Source of the DNA: Prunus persica
Lineage: Eukaryota > Streptophyta > Magnoliopsida > Rosales > Rosaceae
Assembly (NCBI RefSeq): GCF_000346465.2
Contig: NC_034014.1
Location: forward strand, 27,064,106-27,128,105
DNA: 64,000 nucleotides
Direction: 5' to 3'
Shown here: positions 36,748 to 51,161 of the stretch, piece by piece
How positions within the stretch are numbered: the first letter of the stretch is position 1
Layout: each line of letters starts with the position of its first letter
Translations under genes and position numbers: made by a program
Notes under the pieces: model-generated
The model's database searches: none
What the model was told of the DNA's origin: nothing
What the model saw: the letters and a program-made list of their open reading frames with translations, nothing else

Positions 36748-37696
36748 CAGGGCCGGCCCTAACTTTTGGGTGGCCCTAGGTGATAAAGTAAATGAGGCCC
36801 ATTCTCCTAGTATACAAGAAAAAACAACAAATAAAATGATATTATATAGAGCGTAGGGCGTGAATAAAAAAGGTAGCATGCATTACAATATGACATATCT
36901 CCGTAAAAAAAACATTACCGTTAGATATTTAATATCATGAAGGAAATTACAAATTTACAAACCAACAATCCAGCAACCAATAACGGGAACATGTCAAGAT
37001 ACAATAAAACTAAGTCTTTGTTCAAAATACTAAACCCTTTCCCTTAAGATTGGTTTCTGGCTTCAGGCTTCATCACATGAGTTTAGCAAAATCCTCTTTA
37101 TGGTCTACAGAAAGAATCACACAACATAAGAAAAGAACAAATGGTAGCACTCTGTATCTCTCTGTGTTTTGTTCCTATTGGAAATTGAAACAATAGTTTG
37201 CTGGGCAGGAACAAATATAAAAAACAAATTATAAATCTGATTACCTTTTCAATTTCTCATTCTCCTCCTCTCTTGGGCACCATCAATCTCAAAGACAATT
37301 TGTGAGCTTTTTAGTGTGAGATTAATTCTTAGGGTTATAATATGATATGAGAAAAGAGGGATAAGAGAAACTGAAAATAATGGAAATGGATTGAAAGGAG
37401 ATGGGAAAAACAGAGAAAAATATAGTGGTGGATTATTAAGAAATTGGTGGATTAAATAGAATTCCATGGAGAAAGAACTAAGAGAGGGGCTGTTGCTAGC
37501 TTCTTAGGAAACGAAGAGGTTCTGGATGGGAAGAGGAATAGCCTTCCTCGTTTAATTACAACACTGGCTTTTTTTTAAAAAAAAAAAAAATTCTAAAGTT
37601 GGACAATATGTATATAATATATAAAAAAATTTGGGGCCCCCTTAATTGGAGGCCCATGGCCAAGGCCCTTCTCGCCTACCCCCAAGGCCGGCCTTG
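36748..37696. mobile_element. Non-autonomous hAT transposon, ~0.95 kb
   Basis: The left end reads CAGGGCCGGCCCT and the right end, reversed, CAAGGCCGGCCTTG, typical hAT termini. The flanks carry an 8-bp duplication, CCAGCTTC at 36740-36747 and CCGGCTTC at 37697-37704 (7 of 8 identical). Subterminal blocks GGTGGCCCTAGG (left) and GGCCTTGGCCATGGGCCTCC (right, reversed) are GC-rich against an AT-rich interior. No transposase frame; the interior open frames are short and unlike a hAT transposase. It must have been moved by an enzyme encoded elsewhere. Confidence 0.85.
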
Positions 37697-37891
37697 CCGG
37701 CTTCCACACCATCCCTACCAGAAGAGGCTCTATTTTTCCAGTATCGAAATCCAATCATAGTGTCCTTAACAGAGATATTGTGCCGCCTTAATTATAGTCT
37801 CATTTGCTCAAATCATAATGTGTCACCCAAGACAAATATAGGAATATTATCCAACCTAATTACATAATTAGACTAAATTGAGAATTCTATA

Positions 37892-38035
37892 TTGAGGACT
37901 TTATTTATGGCCCTTAAATGATGCCCTATCTCTTAACCGTTGAATCAAACTAGTTAGCCGTTTGATCAAATTGGTTAGTTACATCCAACGGTTATGAGAT
38001 ATGACCTCATGTAAGGGTCTTAGATAAGGCCCTCA
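37892..38035. mobile_element. Short palindromic MITE with CTATA target duplication
   Basis: The left terminus TGAGGACTTTATTTATGGCC and the reversed right terminus TGAGGGCCTTATCTAAGACC form imperfect inverted repeats ending in CCTTA. CTATA occurs directly outside both ends (37887-37891 and 38036-38040). The interior also pairs (AACCGTTGAATCAAAC against its near reverse complement), giving a hairpin-like whole of about 144 bp. Confidence 0.75.
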
Positions 38036-38040
38036 CTATA

Positions 38041-40059
38041 AAATGACTACTACATTGTATAAATCTATCTCTCATTTCTCACTCATCTCAAACACTATTG
38101 TAGGAGAGAATCAAACACAAGACTTTAAATGCATGAATAAATTTTTTAATCAATTTGAGCTAAAATTTATATCGGTTACGTGTGCTAGCTCTACATATCC
38201 AATAGAAATTCATTAAGTAATGGTACACTAATGCTTTGAAATCTGCTTACAACATGCGTTACGTTATGTTCCACAAAATATGTACCTTGGTCTTAAAAGA
38301 AAAAAGAAAAGAAAAAGAAATATATATGAATAAAAGTCTTTGTTCTGTACGTATGTGCTTATTCTTCTCTATTGGATTGCACACACAGAGTGTGGTTGGT
38401 CGGTGCATTGTGGAAGTGGTATATATACGTACTCAATTACCAATTGAGACTGTCTCTTACAAATTTGGTCATTGTGGGCTATGACTATATTCCCACTTTA
38501 GGGTTTAGCCTTCCCCACAAACCTCGACGGTTCATCCATGTTCATTAGAATATAGGACCTTAATTTAGGTGGTGCTCCACTAGGGCCCTCCTTACACGTG
38601 TCAATAATCCTGATGACAATCCACCATATCTCACAGTTGTTCATGGTTTGTGACACCAACCCACTCAACATTTTTTCTACTTAAGGGTCTATGCAAATGC
38701 TTTCATTCATTGTATGTCTAAATCCATCTTCATCATTCTCGATGTCATTTCTCACCTTCAAACACCTACTTGGTAGTAGTTTGTAGGCTTCTCTAAACGT
38801 TACCCATTGCTTCAATTCCATCAAGCAAAATTGCAATTCTTTACAACATTGAGATTGTTTTTGTTATACATAACTATGGTACTAATTTCAGGTTAGAATC
38901 ACATGAAATGCATATTTGCCCATTTTTTGTGGCATGCATCTTTCTCATTCTTAGTGTTAGTGCATGTGGTCGTCTTTCTCCAACTTCTATGAAGATATGA
39001 GATTTTACTGAATGATCTACTTTCATTTAATTGTCAGTCGTTGATGTGTGTGAGTGTTATCCTATATACATAGCATTGTGACATATTCGTTAATACATTG
39101 GTCCTCCTTGACATTCATCTTGCATTTTTAAAAGTAATTGAATGTGGAATAGATAACAATTCTACATCTACAAGTCAATCATAAAATCTATATGTAAATT
39201 CGAACCATCCCACAAAGTTGTTGACAATTGATTGTGGGGGGGTTGCATTGCGTAGTCCTGCATACGTATATGATGCTTCAAGTGCCTGACACAACAAGTT
39301 GTCCACCGACGACCCAAGTCAATTTTCTTTTCAACATAATAATTCTGGCAAGAAATTTCAATTCCATTCATAATGAGAAGGGTGAAAAAGTTCCTTCCTT
39401 TGAAATCACAACAGCAGATATCTAAAAGTCATATATTATTTTTGTGCTGAATAAGTTCCCACCATCTTTTTATTCCAAGATTTGTTTAAATAATAATTTT
39501 TTACTCCCCCCATTAAGTATAACTTCTCTTCAAACCTTAAGTCTATCCTGTTTTTGGTGATTCGATCAAAACTTTTATTCCCATCTTCCTTATCAATGTG
39601 GCCATGGATATATTCCTTCAAATTTTATTTATTTATTTAAATTGCTTGGGTTTTTCACTTGGAAATTGCCTAGCAGTTCAGCCGTAGAACTTACATTATA
39701 TATAGAGTCTTCGGTCATCGTCAAGTTCATGTGCAATTACTTCACAACTCACAAGTATTTAAGTTGTATTCAACAAGTAGAAACAAAAAATTGGTTCAGT
39801 TGAGCCCCTTATAAAAGCCTCTTCTTACTTGTGCCATTTTCCCACAAAAATTCCATCAACTCTTAGCTAGCCTCTTTTCAAGCTTTATTTTTTGGTTAAT
39901 TAATTTCTCCAAACCCATTATTTTGGATTTGAACACTTTCTTTATTGTTCCCTCCGTCTACCACACGCCATTCGTTGCCTCAGTCTTTGTTTATAAAAAA
40001 AGGTTTAATCTCGTGATTATTTTGCCTAATTCCTCTTGTAGATAAAGGTAACTGCACAT
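38041..40059. other. Intergenic region and acid phosphatase promoter
   Basis: AT-rich, no gene recognised between the MITE and the acid phosphatase promoter. Confidence 0.5.
39810..39817 (+). promoter_or_regulatory. TATA box of the acid phosphatase gene
   Basis: TATAAAAG about 245 bp upstream of the ATG at 40060. Confidence 0.5.
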
Positions 40060-41408
40060 ATGAATATTAGAGCAATGGTGCAACGGACCCAGGAGGTGTT
40101 TGTACTTGTGTATCTGACCTTATTCTCCAAGGCAACTGGTTTCAAGCCCTACCCTAAGCCAAGCCTGCCACAAGTTGAGGGTGCTGCGTTTTGTTTGAGT
40201 TGGAGACTGGCTGTGGAGGCCGACAATGTGCGTGCATGGCGCACGGTGCCAACTCAGTGCCTTGGCTACATTGAAACCTACATGATCGGAGGGCAGTACG
40301 ACCGGGACGTCGATTTCCTCGTTGGCCAGATTCTGAGTTATGTGAATGGCATAGCTCTTTCCGGTGATGGCATGGACGCTTGGATTTTGGACGTGGATGA
40401 CACTTGCATCTCCAATGTCTTCTACTACAAGAGCAAGAGATACGGGTAATATAACTAAGATAATATTCTCTTGTCATACTTATGTTGCGAGATTGATACT
40501 TATATTATTAGATTACGCGTTTAAATAAGAATCATCTTATATTTACTTAATTGATTTTGGGCACTTGGTGATATATATGTAGGTGTGATCCCTATGACCC
40601 ATCTGGGTTCAAGGCATGGGCAATGACTGGAGGCTGTCCGGCAATTCCTGGTATGCTAGGACTGTTTAGCAAGCTGGTGAGTAGTGGGTTTAAGGTGTTC
40701 ATGGTCACAGGAAGAGATGAAGAAACCCTTGGACAAGTCACTACCGAAAACCTGCATAATCAGGGATTTGTGGGTTATGAACGGCTGATTTTGAGGTAAG
40801 AATTAACATGTGTATATGATGGTTGATGCGTCTGCTCATTGGCCAATATCGAATTTGGTTTAATGATTATGCCAAATTTAGTCTAATGATTGGAATTATC
40901 CAAGTCAATCAACATCCAAGAAAGTTCTACTTTTTGAGGTGGAAAACCCACCAATTAATCTTGGCCTATTGAAATCCCCATTGCTTATATTAAGTTATCC
41001 AATGCGTGTCAATAACTATTTGATTTAGTGGTATTTCTAGTTTCTACGTAACAATATCTCAAATTCAAATTTTATGGGCGACAACTAATTATCAAAGAAA
41101 AAGTCTTATGAATGTCAACACCTACCAATCTTGACTTGGTTTAATTTTCTTATCAAGAAGATAAAAAAATCGTGATTATATATTATTGTGCATGGACCTA
41201 CTTTAGTTAGGCGTGTGTGTGGGTTTTCAGGACTGCCGCTTACAAAGGGCAAGGTGCAGTTGCGTACAAATCAAGCATTCGAAAGCAATTGGCAGCAGAA
41301 GGTTACAAGATTTGGGGAAATGTAGGAGACCAGTGGAGTGATCTACAGGGAGATTTTGTGGGGAACCGCACCTTTAAGCTTCCAAACCCCATGTATTTTG
41401 TTCCTTGA
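40060..41408 (+). CDS. HAD-type acid phosphatase (plant class B / VSP-like)
   Basis: Exons 40060-40445, 40583-40795, 41231-41408; 777 nt, 258 aa, the usual length of plant acid phosphatase/vegetative storage proteins (HAD superfamily, IIIB). The catalytic DxDxT motif is intact as DVDDT at 111-115, so unlike some storage-protein relatives it should be able to hydrolyse phosphate esters. Motif II is VTGRDEE (Thr171) and motif IV GDQWSDLQGD (Asp233, Asp237), with Lys206/Lys213 as motif III candidates. It ends in NRTFKLPNPMYFVP, typical of the family. The N-terminal hydrophobic stretch (VFVLVYLTLFSKATG) is a plausible signal peptide for secretion or vacuolar targeting. A second copy of the last coding bases and 3' UTR start follows about 155 bp downstream. 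Confidence 0.94.
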
Positions 41409-41599
41409 TTTACAAAACATCCAAGTTATCAGAATTGTATCATAAATATTTGCATGCCTCTGGAGTTAATCAGTGGAGGCCTTGTTACTTTTACATGATC
41501 AACAATTACAAATAAAATCATTGTTTAGTTGAGAGATTCCAAATCCCATGCATTTTGTTCCTTAATCACACTCTTAAAATTATCATAATTATATATTGG
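41378..41599 (+). repeat. Tandem partial duplication of the acid phosphatase 3' end
   Basis: The segment 41378-41452 (last codons plus early 3' UTR) is repeated at 41534-41599: TTCCAAA(C/T)CCCATG(T/C)ATTTTG, then TTCCTT(G/A)AT, then ATCATAA. The second copy keeps the frame PNPMHFVP, where the stop is TAA. Confidence 0.8.
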
Positions 41600-41663
41600 T
41601 GTAAAAAATATTGGTCTAAAAAATAGGTCAAGTTTCTGGGAAGGTGCAGGAGCTCACCTTTTT

Positions 41664-41886
41664 GGACTTGTTTCCTAATTTTGGAAAATACCAAGTCAGT
41701 CATGAGGAGAAATTTTGGATTTTCCTTGTTCAACTCACCTGGCAGAGGTCATGAGTGTGTCTGATTTCATGAAGAGTTTTAGTCTTCAAAGTGCGAACTT
41801 GAACGCTGGGAACCATGACCTCTCCCGGGTGAGTTGTTTTCCCTTCAATTTCTCCTATGAATTGGTTTTGCGGAGGGAAACTTGCC
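41664..41886. repeat. Long inverted repeat (fold-back) between acid phosphatase and V-ATPase genes
   Basis: The left arm (41664-41754) contains AGGAGAAATT, then CAACTCACC and AGAGGTCATG. The reversed right arm (41813-41886) contains the same three blocks in the same order, plus GTTTCC at its outer end. Arms are imperfect, with a loop of roughly 58 bp. A MITE remnant is the simplest reading. Confidence 0.65.
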
Positions 41887-42446
41887 CATTTTTTCTTTTC
41901 TGGAATTTCACCAATTCACAAGGTGAGAAATGGAGGCACCGAAAAAAGGGAAAGGGCAGGAGTGGATTTATTAGGGTGGAGAGACGAAACTGCCCTTTGA
42001 ACAGTGACAATTTGACGGATTATTGGATGACAAAAAGTTGATTTAGACGGTAGGGGGGAATTGGCTATAAAAAAAAGTTGAGGGTGCAAATTGAAAGTAA
42101 CGTACAAATTCAGAGGATAAATCGCCAGTTAACTTTTGAAAATAATAATAATTTATTCGTCAAAAACATTTAATATAATTTTTTTATTATAAAAAAAACT
42201 TAGAGAAGATTCAGGAAATGAGGAACTTTGGAAGCATTCAACGTACAAAAAGTTCGGACGAAATTTCGCACTAAAACAACAGACACACATAGGTCATGTG
42301 TCTCATTCAAGTTCTTGTTCAAAGAGTATTATTATGTTCTTTTGGCTTTCAACATTTTTTTTTTTCTTTGAGTCTAAGAACATGCACTTTAGGCACATAT
42401 TCAATCTCTAATTTATCAGAGAAACGGAACAAATATTCTTGACAAG

Positions 42447-43767
42447 ATGAACGATGCAGATGTCTCGAAGCAGATTCAGCAGATGGTCAGATTCATCCGG
42501 CAAGAGGCCGAAGAGAAAGCCAATGAGATATCTGTCTCTGCTGAGGAGGTCCTCCCTCCTCCCTCCCCGCCAATTTTAATTTGCATGCATCATGCATGGC
42601 AAGCAATTCGAACATTGGCATTGCTTTAACCTTTTATATTAATTAATCATGGAGTTTTTTTGTATTGATTTAATATGTTGACAGGAATTTAACATTGAGA
42701 AGCTGCAAATATTTGAAGCTGACAAGAAAAAGATCAAGCAAGAGTATGACCGCAAGGCAAAGCAGGTGGATGTGCGCAAGAAGATGTGAGTTCTATTAGA
42801 ATTTAGATCCTCCTCCTCACAAAAAAAATTAATCTGAAAATTAATGACTAATTGAGGATTTAATTTTGGGTGTGCATAGCGAATACTCGATGCAGCTGAA
42901 TGCATCTCGTATAAAAGTTCTTCAAGCACAGGATGACATTGTAAACTCCATGAAAGAAGCTGCTGGCAAGGATCTTCTGCGTGTTTCGGACGACAACAAG
43001 GCATACAAGAAGCTCATCAAAGACTTGATTGTTCTGGTACTTTATAGTTTATATTTAACCATCCTACATGCATGTTTTAATCAATTAATATAATGTATTT
43101 GACAAAAGTAGTGTTGAATTATTCATGTGTAGAGTTTGATGAGGCTCAAGGAGCCAGCAGTCTTGCTACGGTGCAGAGAGGTTGACAAGAAAGTTGTTGA
43201 GTCTGTGTTGGAGGAAGCAAAGAAAGCTTATGCTGATAAAGCCAGTGCTTCCGTCCCCAAAGTCACCATCGATGATCGTGTGTTCCTCCCACCTCCTCCG
43301 AAAGGTGGCGACTCTCATGAGCCCTTTTGGTAAATCTTTTCTGTTCATCAACTCTGTTTTATTCTTACATCAATCTGTGCACAGCACATACATATATGTG
43401 CATTGTGTAACTTATAGGACATTTTGGTCAGCGTGCCTTAAGCTGCTTGTCACCAGTTTCATTTGTTTTTTGTTGGTTTGATTGTTTGAAAGTTCTGGTG
43501 GAGTGGTGTTGGCCTCCCAAGATGGAAAGATAGTGTGTGAAAACACCCTTGACGCACGATTGGACGTTGTGTTCAGACAGAAGCTACCTGAGGTTGGTAT
43601 TCATGGATCAACTCCATTTGGACATTCATTCAGCAAAACAGAATTGAAAAGAAAAAAGAAACTATGAATACAAAGCTTTACTATGCATGATTAGTTCACC
43701 TGTTTTCTTCTTTGTTTCTTCTCTGCAGATTCGGAAGCGCCTTTTAGGACAAACCAGTGCATCATGA
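42447..43767 (+). CDS. VHA-E: V-type proton ATPase subunit E
   Basis: Peripheral-stalk subunit of the vacuolar proton pump, linking the V1 catalytic head to the membrane sector. Exons 42447-42548, 42685-42785, 42880-43036, 43133-43329, 43493-43592, 43729-43767; 696 nt, 231 aa, the normal length. It opens MNDADVSKQIQQMVRFIRQE. The long N-terminal helix follows (EFNIEKLQIFEADKKKIKQE, KKIEYSMQLNASRIKVLQAQ). The C-terminal globular part shows LKEPAVLLRCREVD and CSGGVVLASQDGKIVCENTL, and the protein ends IRKRLLGQTSAS. All are family signatures. The first donor (GAG|GTCCTC) is weak but is the only one that preserves the frame. The last coding exon has only 13 codons. The isoform (E1, E2 or E3) is not assigned. 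Confidence 0.95.
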
Positions 43768-44326
43768 ATTCTCTCTACTTGTAGCTGGAGAAGTACTAGA
43801 GCAGGGGCCTTGACTGAGTTTCTTGGACAGTACTTGTTCTTATTTGGTTTGGCAGTTTACTTCTGAGATTATGAAATTTGCTTCCAAAACAATAACAGCA
43901 TAGTTTTAGCTGCCTCTGAAATTATTGTTATTAGGGGCAAGCTAATTCATAATATGTCCCATTATTGAGCTAATTTTTGCTTCACTTTAGTCTTTTGCTT
44001 ATAAATTGAAAACTATAAACTCCTAATCATAAGTATTAGAAAGGACTAGCATATATTGAGAGAAAGAAAAGAAGGTAATTCCTAATTGATATTTCAAAGA
44101 TCAATAAACTACTTGTACAACATTTAGACCACATGAGGTGGGATACATCTAGCCCTACTCTTTGTAAATGTGGTACAAACTACAGGCTCCCTTAGAATTG
44201 AGACATTGTGTAGCTCAACCACCCGGGTCACCTGGACTTTATGCATAAGGATAGTGTCATGGCCCCCATTATAGGTGCCAGTGCCACAATGATGATGAAC
44301 ATGAACTCCTAAACCTTCTATGCGAC
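43768..44326. other. Space between convergent VHA-E and DOT3-like genes
   Basis: 560 bp containing both 3' UTRs. Nothing else recognised. Confidence 0.6.
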
Positions 44327-47249
44327 CTAGGAAACAGAATATCTCCTACTCCTACCGGTTTTCCCCTCGGAGCCCCGGGACTTCCTACCCGATTTCTTTG
44401 GTTTACCTCCTGCTTGGCCACTAAAAATTCCAATCCTTCCAATTCCTTTAGAGAGTGAGGTCAAGAAAGTTTTTCCATTTCCTGTTTTATCCATCATTCC
44501 TTGTTTCATAAACAACTGCTCTTTCTCCAACTCACTCAGCCTCACTCTCATTCTTGAAATCTCCAGTTTCAGCTCTCGGTTTTCTCTCCTTAGTGAAGCA
44601 TAATTATCTCGAGGGGACATGGCTGCACTAGGTACACCGCTGCTTATTCTCTGTGAGAGCAGCCCATCTCCTGAGCTTCCAGACAATGCATTTTTCAGAC
44701 GGAGCTGCTCAAAATACAGAACTCGCACTGTCATCTGTACTGGAAGTCGATCATTTTGTGCAGCGTGATTGCAGGCTTCTTGAGAGAGCTTTTGGCAGTC
44801 AATGAACTTGCAGAGCTTCTTGCATTCTTGTTCAGTTAGCATTGAATGAACCTAAACAAGAAGCAAAAAAATAGAGTCAATCAACTATAAAAGGAACTCT
44901 GTCTAAATCCCTTGTAAAACATGTAAGCTCTTGCATTTCATTTATACCATCTGGCAATGCTGAGGCTAATATAATAAAAGTTCATAACTTACCTTCAAAT
45001 ATATGTCAACCGCCCTGTAAAGCCCGTCATCGATGACACGAGCATAGTCAGGCAGTATTTCAATCATAGCAATGAATTTTTGTAAGCTCAGGCATGGATC
45101 AGGAGCAATTTCAGCCAGATATGTGTCAATAAGCCTACCAACTTTCAACAATGAATCATGACTTGGAGAACCGAGGCCTTCAGACTCATATCCACAATCT
45201 TCACTTTCTTCTTCTTCAATTCGCTGCAGAAAATTCACCAGTATTCGATGAACGGTATCAACATCATACAATGATCCCCCTGCTTGGATTGATGGTATAA
45301 GGAGATCATCGAGTGAAACCATTTCCAGCCTAAAAGCAATCCTCCTTTCAAGCTCAAGCCTGCAGGCTATTGTAGCATCTACCATGATTGCCATTCTCAG
45401 CATTCCAAACATAAAACTCAGTGGCACTGAACAACTTTGCTCTGTTGGCATTAAGCTTACAAGGGATTCCACAACAGTCTTCTGGTCGTGTTCTGCCATG
45501 CCAGTATTTAACTTCAACTTTCCTGGATTCCAAGTTTGACATTTCCCAATACCCTTTAAGGATGCCTGAGCAAAATGCATCAAAGATGCAAAAATGCTAT
45601 CGGGTCGAACACCTAGTCTTGTCATGGCACATATAACCCTTTGATAATAATCGATCCTTAGGAGTGATAGATCTTCAACCCACCACTCAAGACAAGCACT
45701 TTTAAGCTCTGTGGACTCACCATCACAATTCAACATAGACAATCCTGATACTAGTTGCTCCTTGCAAGCATTCATGGCAATAGCCTCCACACATCTGCTT
45801 GGAATCCCAACCTCCTCTGCAATAGAAGGTAGTGTCTCGCAGGTGGAAAGGACTTCCACCGACTTTTCAAGACTCTGAACTACAACCTCATCCAGATAAG
45901 TCTCTGTTCGCGCAATAAGGTTTTCATCCCTGTAGTCTTCAGTCATTTCCAAGTATTCTGCAGCACAGCGCAGATGGGCAACATTTGCAGTTGTGATCTC
46001 AAAGTTGATACCGTAACAGAATTTCATTGCAAGTTCAAATGCCAGGGGACCTCCTGGTATGTTGAGTAACTCCAGTTTTGCAGTTGAATCCTTGGCATCT
46101 GCAACCATTTTCCGAATCTTTCCACTTCGAGACACCAGTGGAAACTTCGGAAAAATAGAACAATATGATCAGCAAAATAGAAAAATGCAAGGCTACAATG
46201 CTTATAGCATAAGATGTCAAAGCTGTGTGTAGAAAACAAACATTTTTCATCTTGGATATAGAGGAAATTACCTTATGTAGCAAAAAGGACTCTCCATCGA
46301 CAACAATTGTAATGTCCCCGGCAACATCTGAAAAGATACTACATGCACATAAAACCTCTAATATCAGTAATGAGTAACCAGCATGGTTGAAACATCACAT
46401 AAATTATCCTAGAAAATGACTAGCAAATAAGGGAAAATTTTGTCAAATCCAATCCAAATTGCAGAAGGAACAAGTAATCCACAGGTTGGGCAAAAATCCA
46501 AGTTTTCATGCAGAAACTGTAGCACAGCTTAAAGACCTCATGTCCTAACAGTGCATTCTTTGACTAAGAATCAACACTATGGTTGAAAAATCCAGTGGAA
46601 GCAGATACCAGGCGTAGCTAAAGTCATAATCCGACCGTGGCTAAAGACATTCAGCCTCAAGTAACAATGTGATGGAGTAAAGGGTAGATCCTAGATTCAA
46701 CTCTTCATCTAAACAAAAGCAAAAATGTTTGGAGAAACGATTTATTGAAAAAGGGGATCAATTTTAAAATGTTGTATCTTTTGTATATTCTGTTAACTAA
46801 TTAATTTAAAATTGTTCTGTTCTGTCTAATATGGTAATGAATTGACTAAATCTGTGAGCCCCCACGATCAAGAATAAAAAAAGAAGAAGTTGAAGCATGC
46901 CAAAGACAGAACTATCAAGTACAAAAGGGGGCACTGGATCTATATATATATATATATATACATACACATTATATAGAACACCAGACAAATGATTGAAACA
47001 TCTAGAAATCAAAATAAGCAAGCACATAGCAGGAGTGGCAGAACCAAAAAAAAGAAACAAAAAGACTGAACAAAACTGAACTTTAAAGCTTGAGAAGATG
47101 ATGAGCTAAATTAATGCAAATGCACAAGACAGAGGGAAGGAGAAGAAGAAGAAGAAGAGTTAAGGGTACCGAGTGGTGAAGGAGCTGCAGAGCTTGGGAG
47201 TTGGAGAGCGGCTTGAAAAGGAGAAAGGGTTCTCAGAAACCATCCCCAT
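44327..47249 (-). CDS. DOT3: BTB/NPH3-domain protein, DOT3-like
   Basis: Coding exons on the minus strand: 47249-47170, 46338-46272, 46144-44993, 44851-44327; 1824 nt, 607 aa. The BTB/POZ fold begins after a short N-terminus (DVAGDITIVVDGESFLLHKF), then FELAMKFCYGINFEIT and LRCAAEYLEMTEDY. The NPH3 domain follows: WWVEDLSLLRIDYYQRVICA, YDVDTVHRILVNFL, YLAEIAPDPCLSL, LPDYARVIDDGLYRAVDIYL, then LCKFIDCQKLSQEACNHAAQ. A C-terminal coiled coil (RRENRELKLEISRMRVRLSE) precedes a basic Ser-rich tail. BTB/NPH3 proteins are proposed substrate adaptors for CUL3 ubiquitin ligases in auxin and light responses; Arabidopsis DOT3 mutants have vein-pattern and growth defects. Closest recalled relative is DOT3 rather than NPY or NPH3. 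The first of two in-frame ATGs was taken as the start. The first intron (46339-47169) contains a TA microsatellite. Confidence 0.92.
46941..46960. repeat. (TA)n microsatellite in DOT3-like intron 1
   Basis: 20 bp of TA repeat. Confidence 0.9.
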
Positions 47250-48058
47250 TCATTCGAATTCACACTCTAAAATGACCAGCAGCTGAATCTCAAACAGTGT
47301 TCTTGTGGATCATCATAATCATCACAATGACTCAGAGAATAATATGATCTTTTTCCTTCTTCTTTTTTTCCCTTTACGTAAATAACCTGTTGGTTTTGAG
47401 CAATTCACAATTGGAACCTCGCCTTCTTTTTATGGGGACAGAGACAGGCTCGCTGGTTACCTTTTGCTTTTGCTTCTCCATCATTCCTTTGTCTTGTATT
47501 GCGTTCTTCTTTGGTTCTTTTTTTATTTTATCTCTGAAGATAAACAGAAAAAGAAATGCTTTGTCTGATTTTGAGACTACATCTGCAGTGTCAGACAGAC
47601 TCACTCACGCCATTCTGGCAAAGACAGAATAATATGAAACATGAATTAGGAAGAGAAAAAAAACACAAAAACATAAACTATTTGAATTTTGAAGTTGGGG
47701 CGTACGGACGCAACGCATTGCAAAACCTTTGCGTCCGTTATCCTATAGATTGTTGCATGGTTTTATTATTCATTGAATTTTAAAGATAAATTACATGAAA
47801 GTAAATTTGTTGACACTCTTATTTTTTTTCTTACACCACATCAGAATCCCGTTGATTTTATGAAATGTCTTTTTCTTCTTTTCTTTTCTTTCTTTTACTT
47901 ATATTTATTATAAAATTACTTTATGAAATGTCTTTGTTAAATGAGAAAAGTAATAAAATTAGACGCAAAAAAAATTTCATGCTTAAAAAGGGTGATAATG
48001 TACTAGGCATGGACTGATGGGACACAAGTGACGCGGAACTCAATAAAGATGATATAAT

Positions 48059-48092
<34 letters not shown>

Positions 48093-48876
48093 TTGCAAGT
48101 ACATGCTCCATCCTCTTTTTCTTCCAAATCAATTATTTGTTTATTATCAATGAAAGACTCAGATTAACTTCAAAGCATTTTCTTTTCTCTGCTCTGGTCC
48201 CTGTTGACCGCGTTATAAAGACCAAAGGTAACATGGTCTATTGACCAAACAAAGGTAACATGGTCTCCTTTTAATTTGATCAAGGTCCAATATGGCAGAT
48301 CCATTACCCAATATGGCTTATCAGGCCCAATGCCTGGTTGGGCAATTGGAGCCGGATACAATTTACAAACCCATTAAAAGCCCTATTCCGAATACTGTTT
48401 TTATTTTTATTTATTTTTATATAATTACAATGGTAATATTCTTAACTACCCTAATGTATGAACTATGAAGGGGTTTTGAACACGGGTGCAAGGCGGAGGG
48501 GAGGCCATATTACCTCAACCGGCTGGCCTAAACCACTGCCACTATACCTAGTACTTATTTAAAGGAAAAGAACAAGAAAATAATGATATAAAGAAATGAA
48601 AGGAAGAAAAGAAAAAGGCCATAATTTGACAATTTTGTATTTTTAGCTCATAAAATGGCATTTATGTGATATACCGGGGGAGGCAGGGCATTAAGGGAAG
48701 ATAAAAAGTTGTGTGCGCCATAGCCGATCGATATATCAGGTCAGAAATTTTGATAGCAAAGCAAGTAGCTTTGCCCTGTATAGCTTTCTAAAGGGCAATA
48801 CCCAAGCCAACAGAGTCACAGTCACTCACATCACACAAGCCATAGCTTCAGCTCCACAGCAAAAACAACAAGGAAG
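47250..48876. other. Divergent promoter region, DOT3-like and GNAT genes
   Basis: 1.6 kb with no gene recognised; contains an AT-rich stretch near 47.8-47.95 kb and a GA microsatellite. Confidence 0.55.
48061..48090. repeat. (GA)n microsatellite
   Basis: 30 bp of uninterrupted GA repeat. Confidence 0.97.

Positions 48877-51161
<2,285 letters not shown>

Noticed and set aside
36591..36856. 98-codon open frame spanning the TC repeat and hAT left end
   Set aside because: It starts near a microsatellite, crosses the element boundary and shows no domain.
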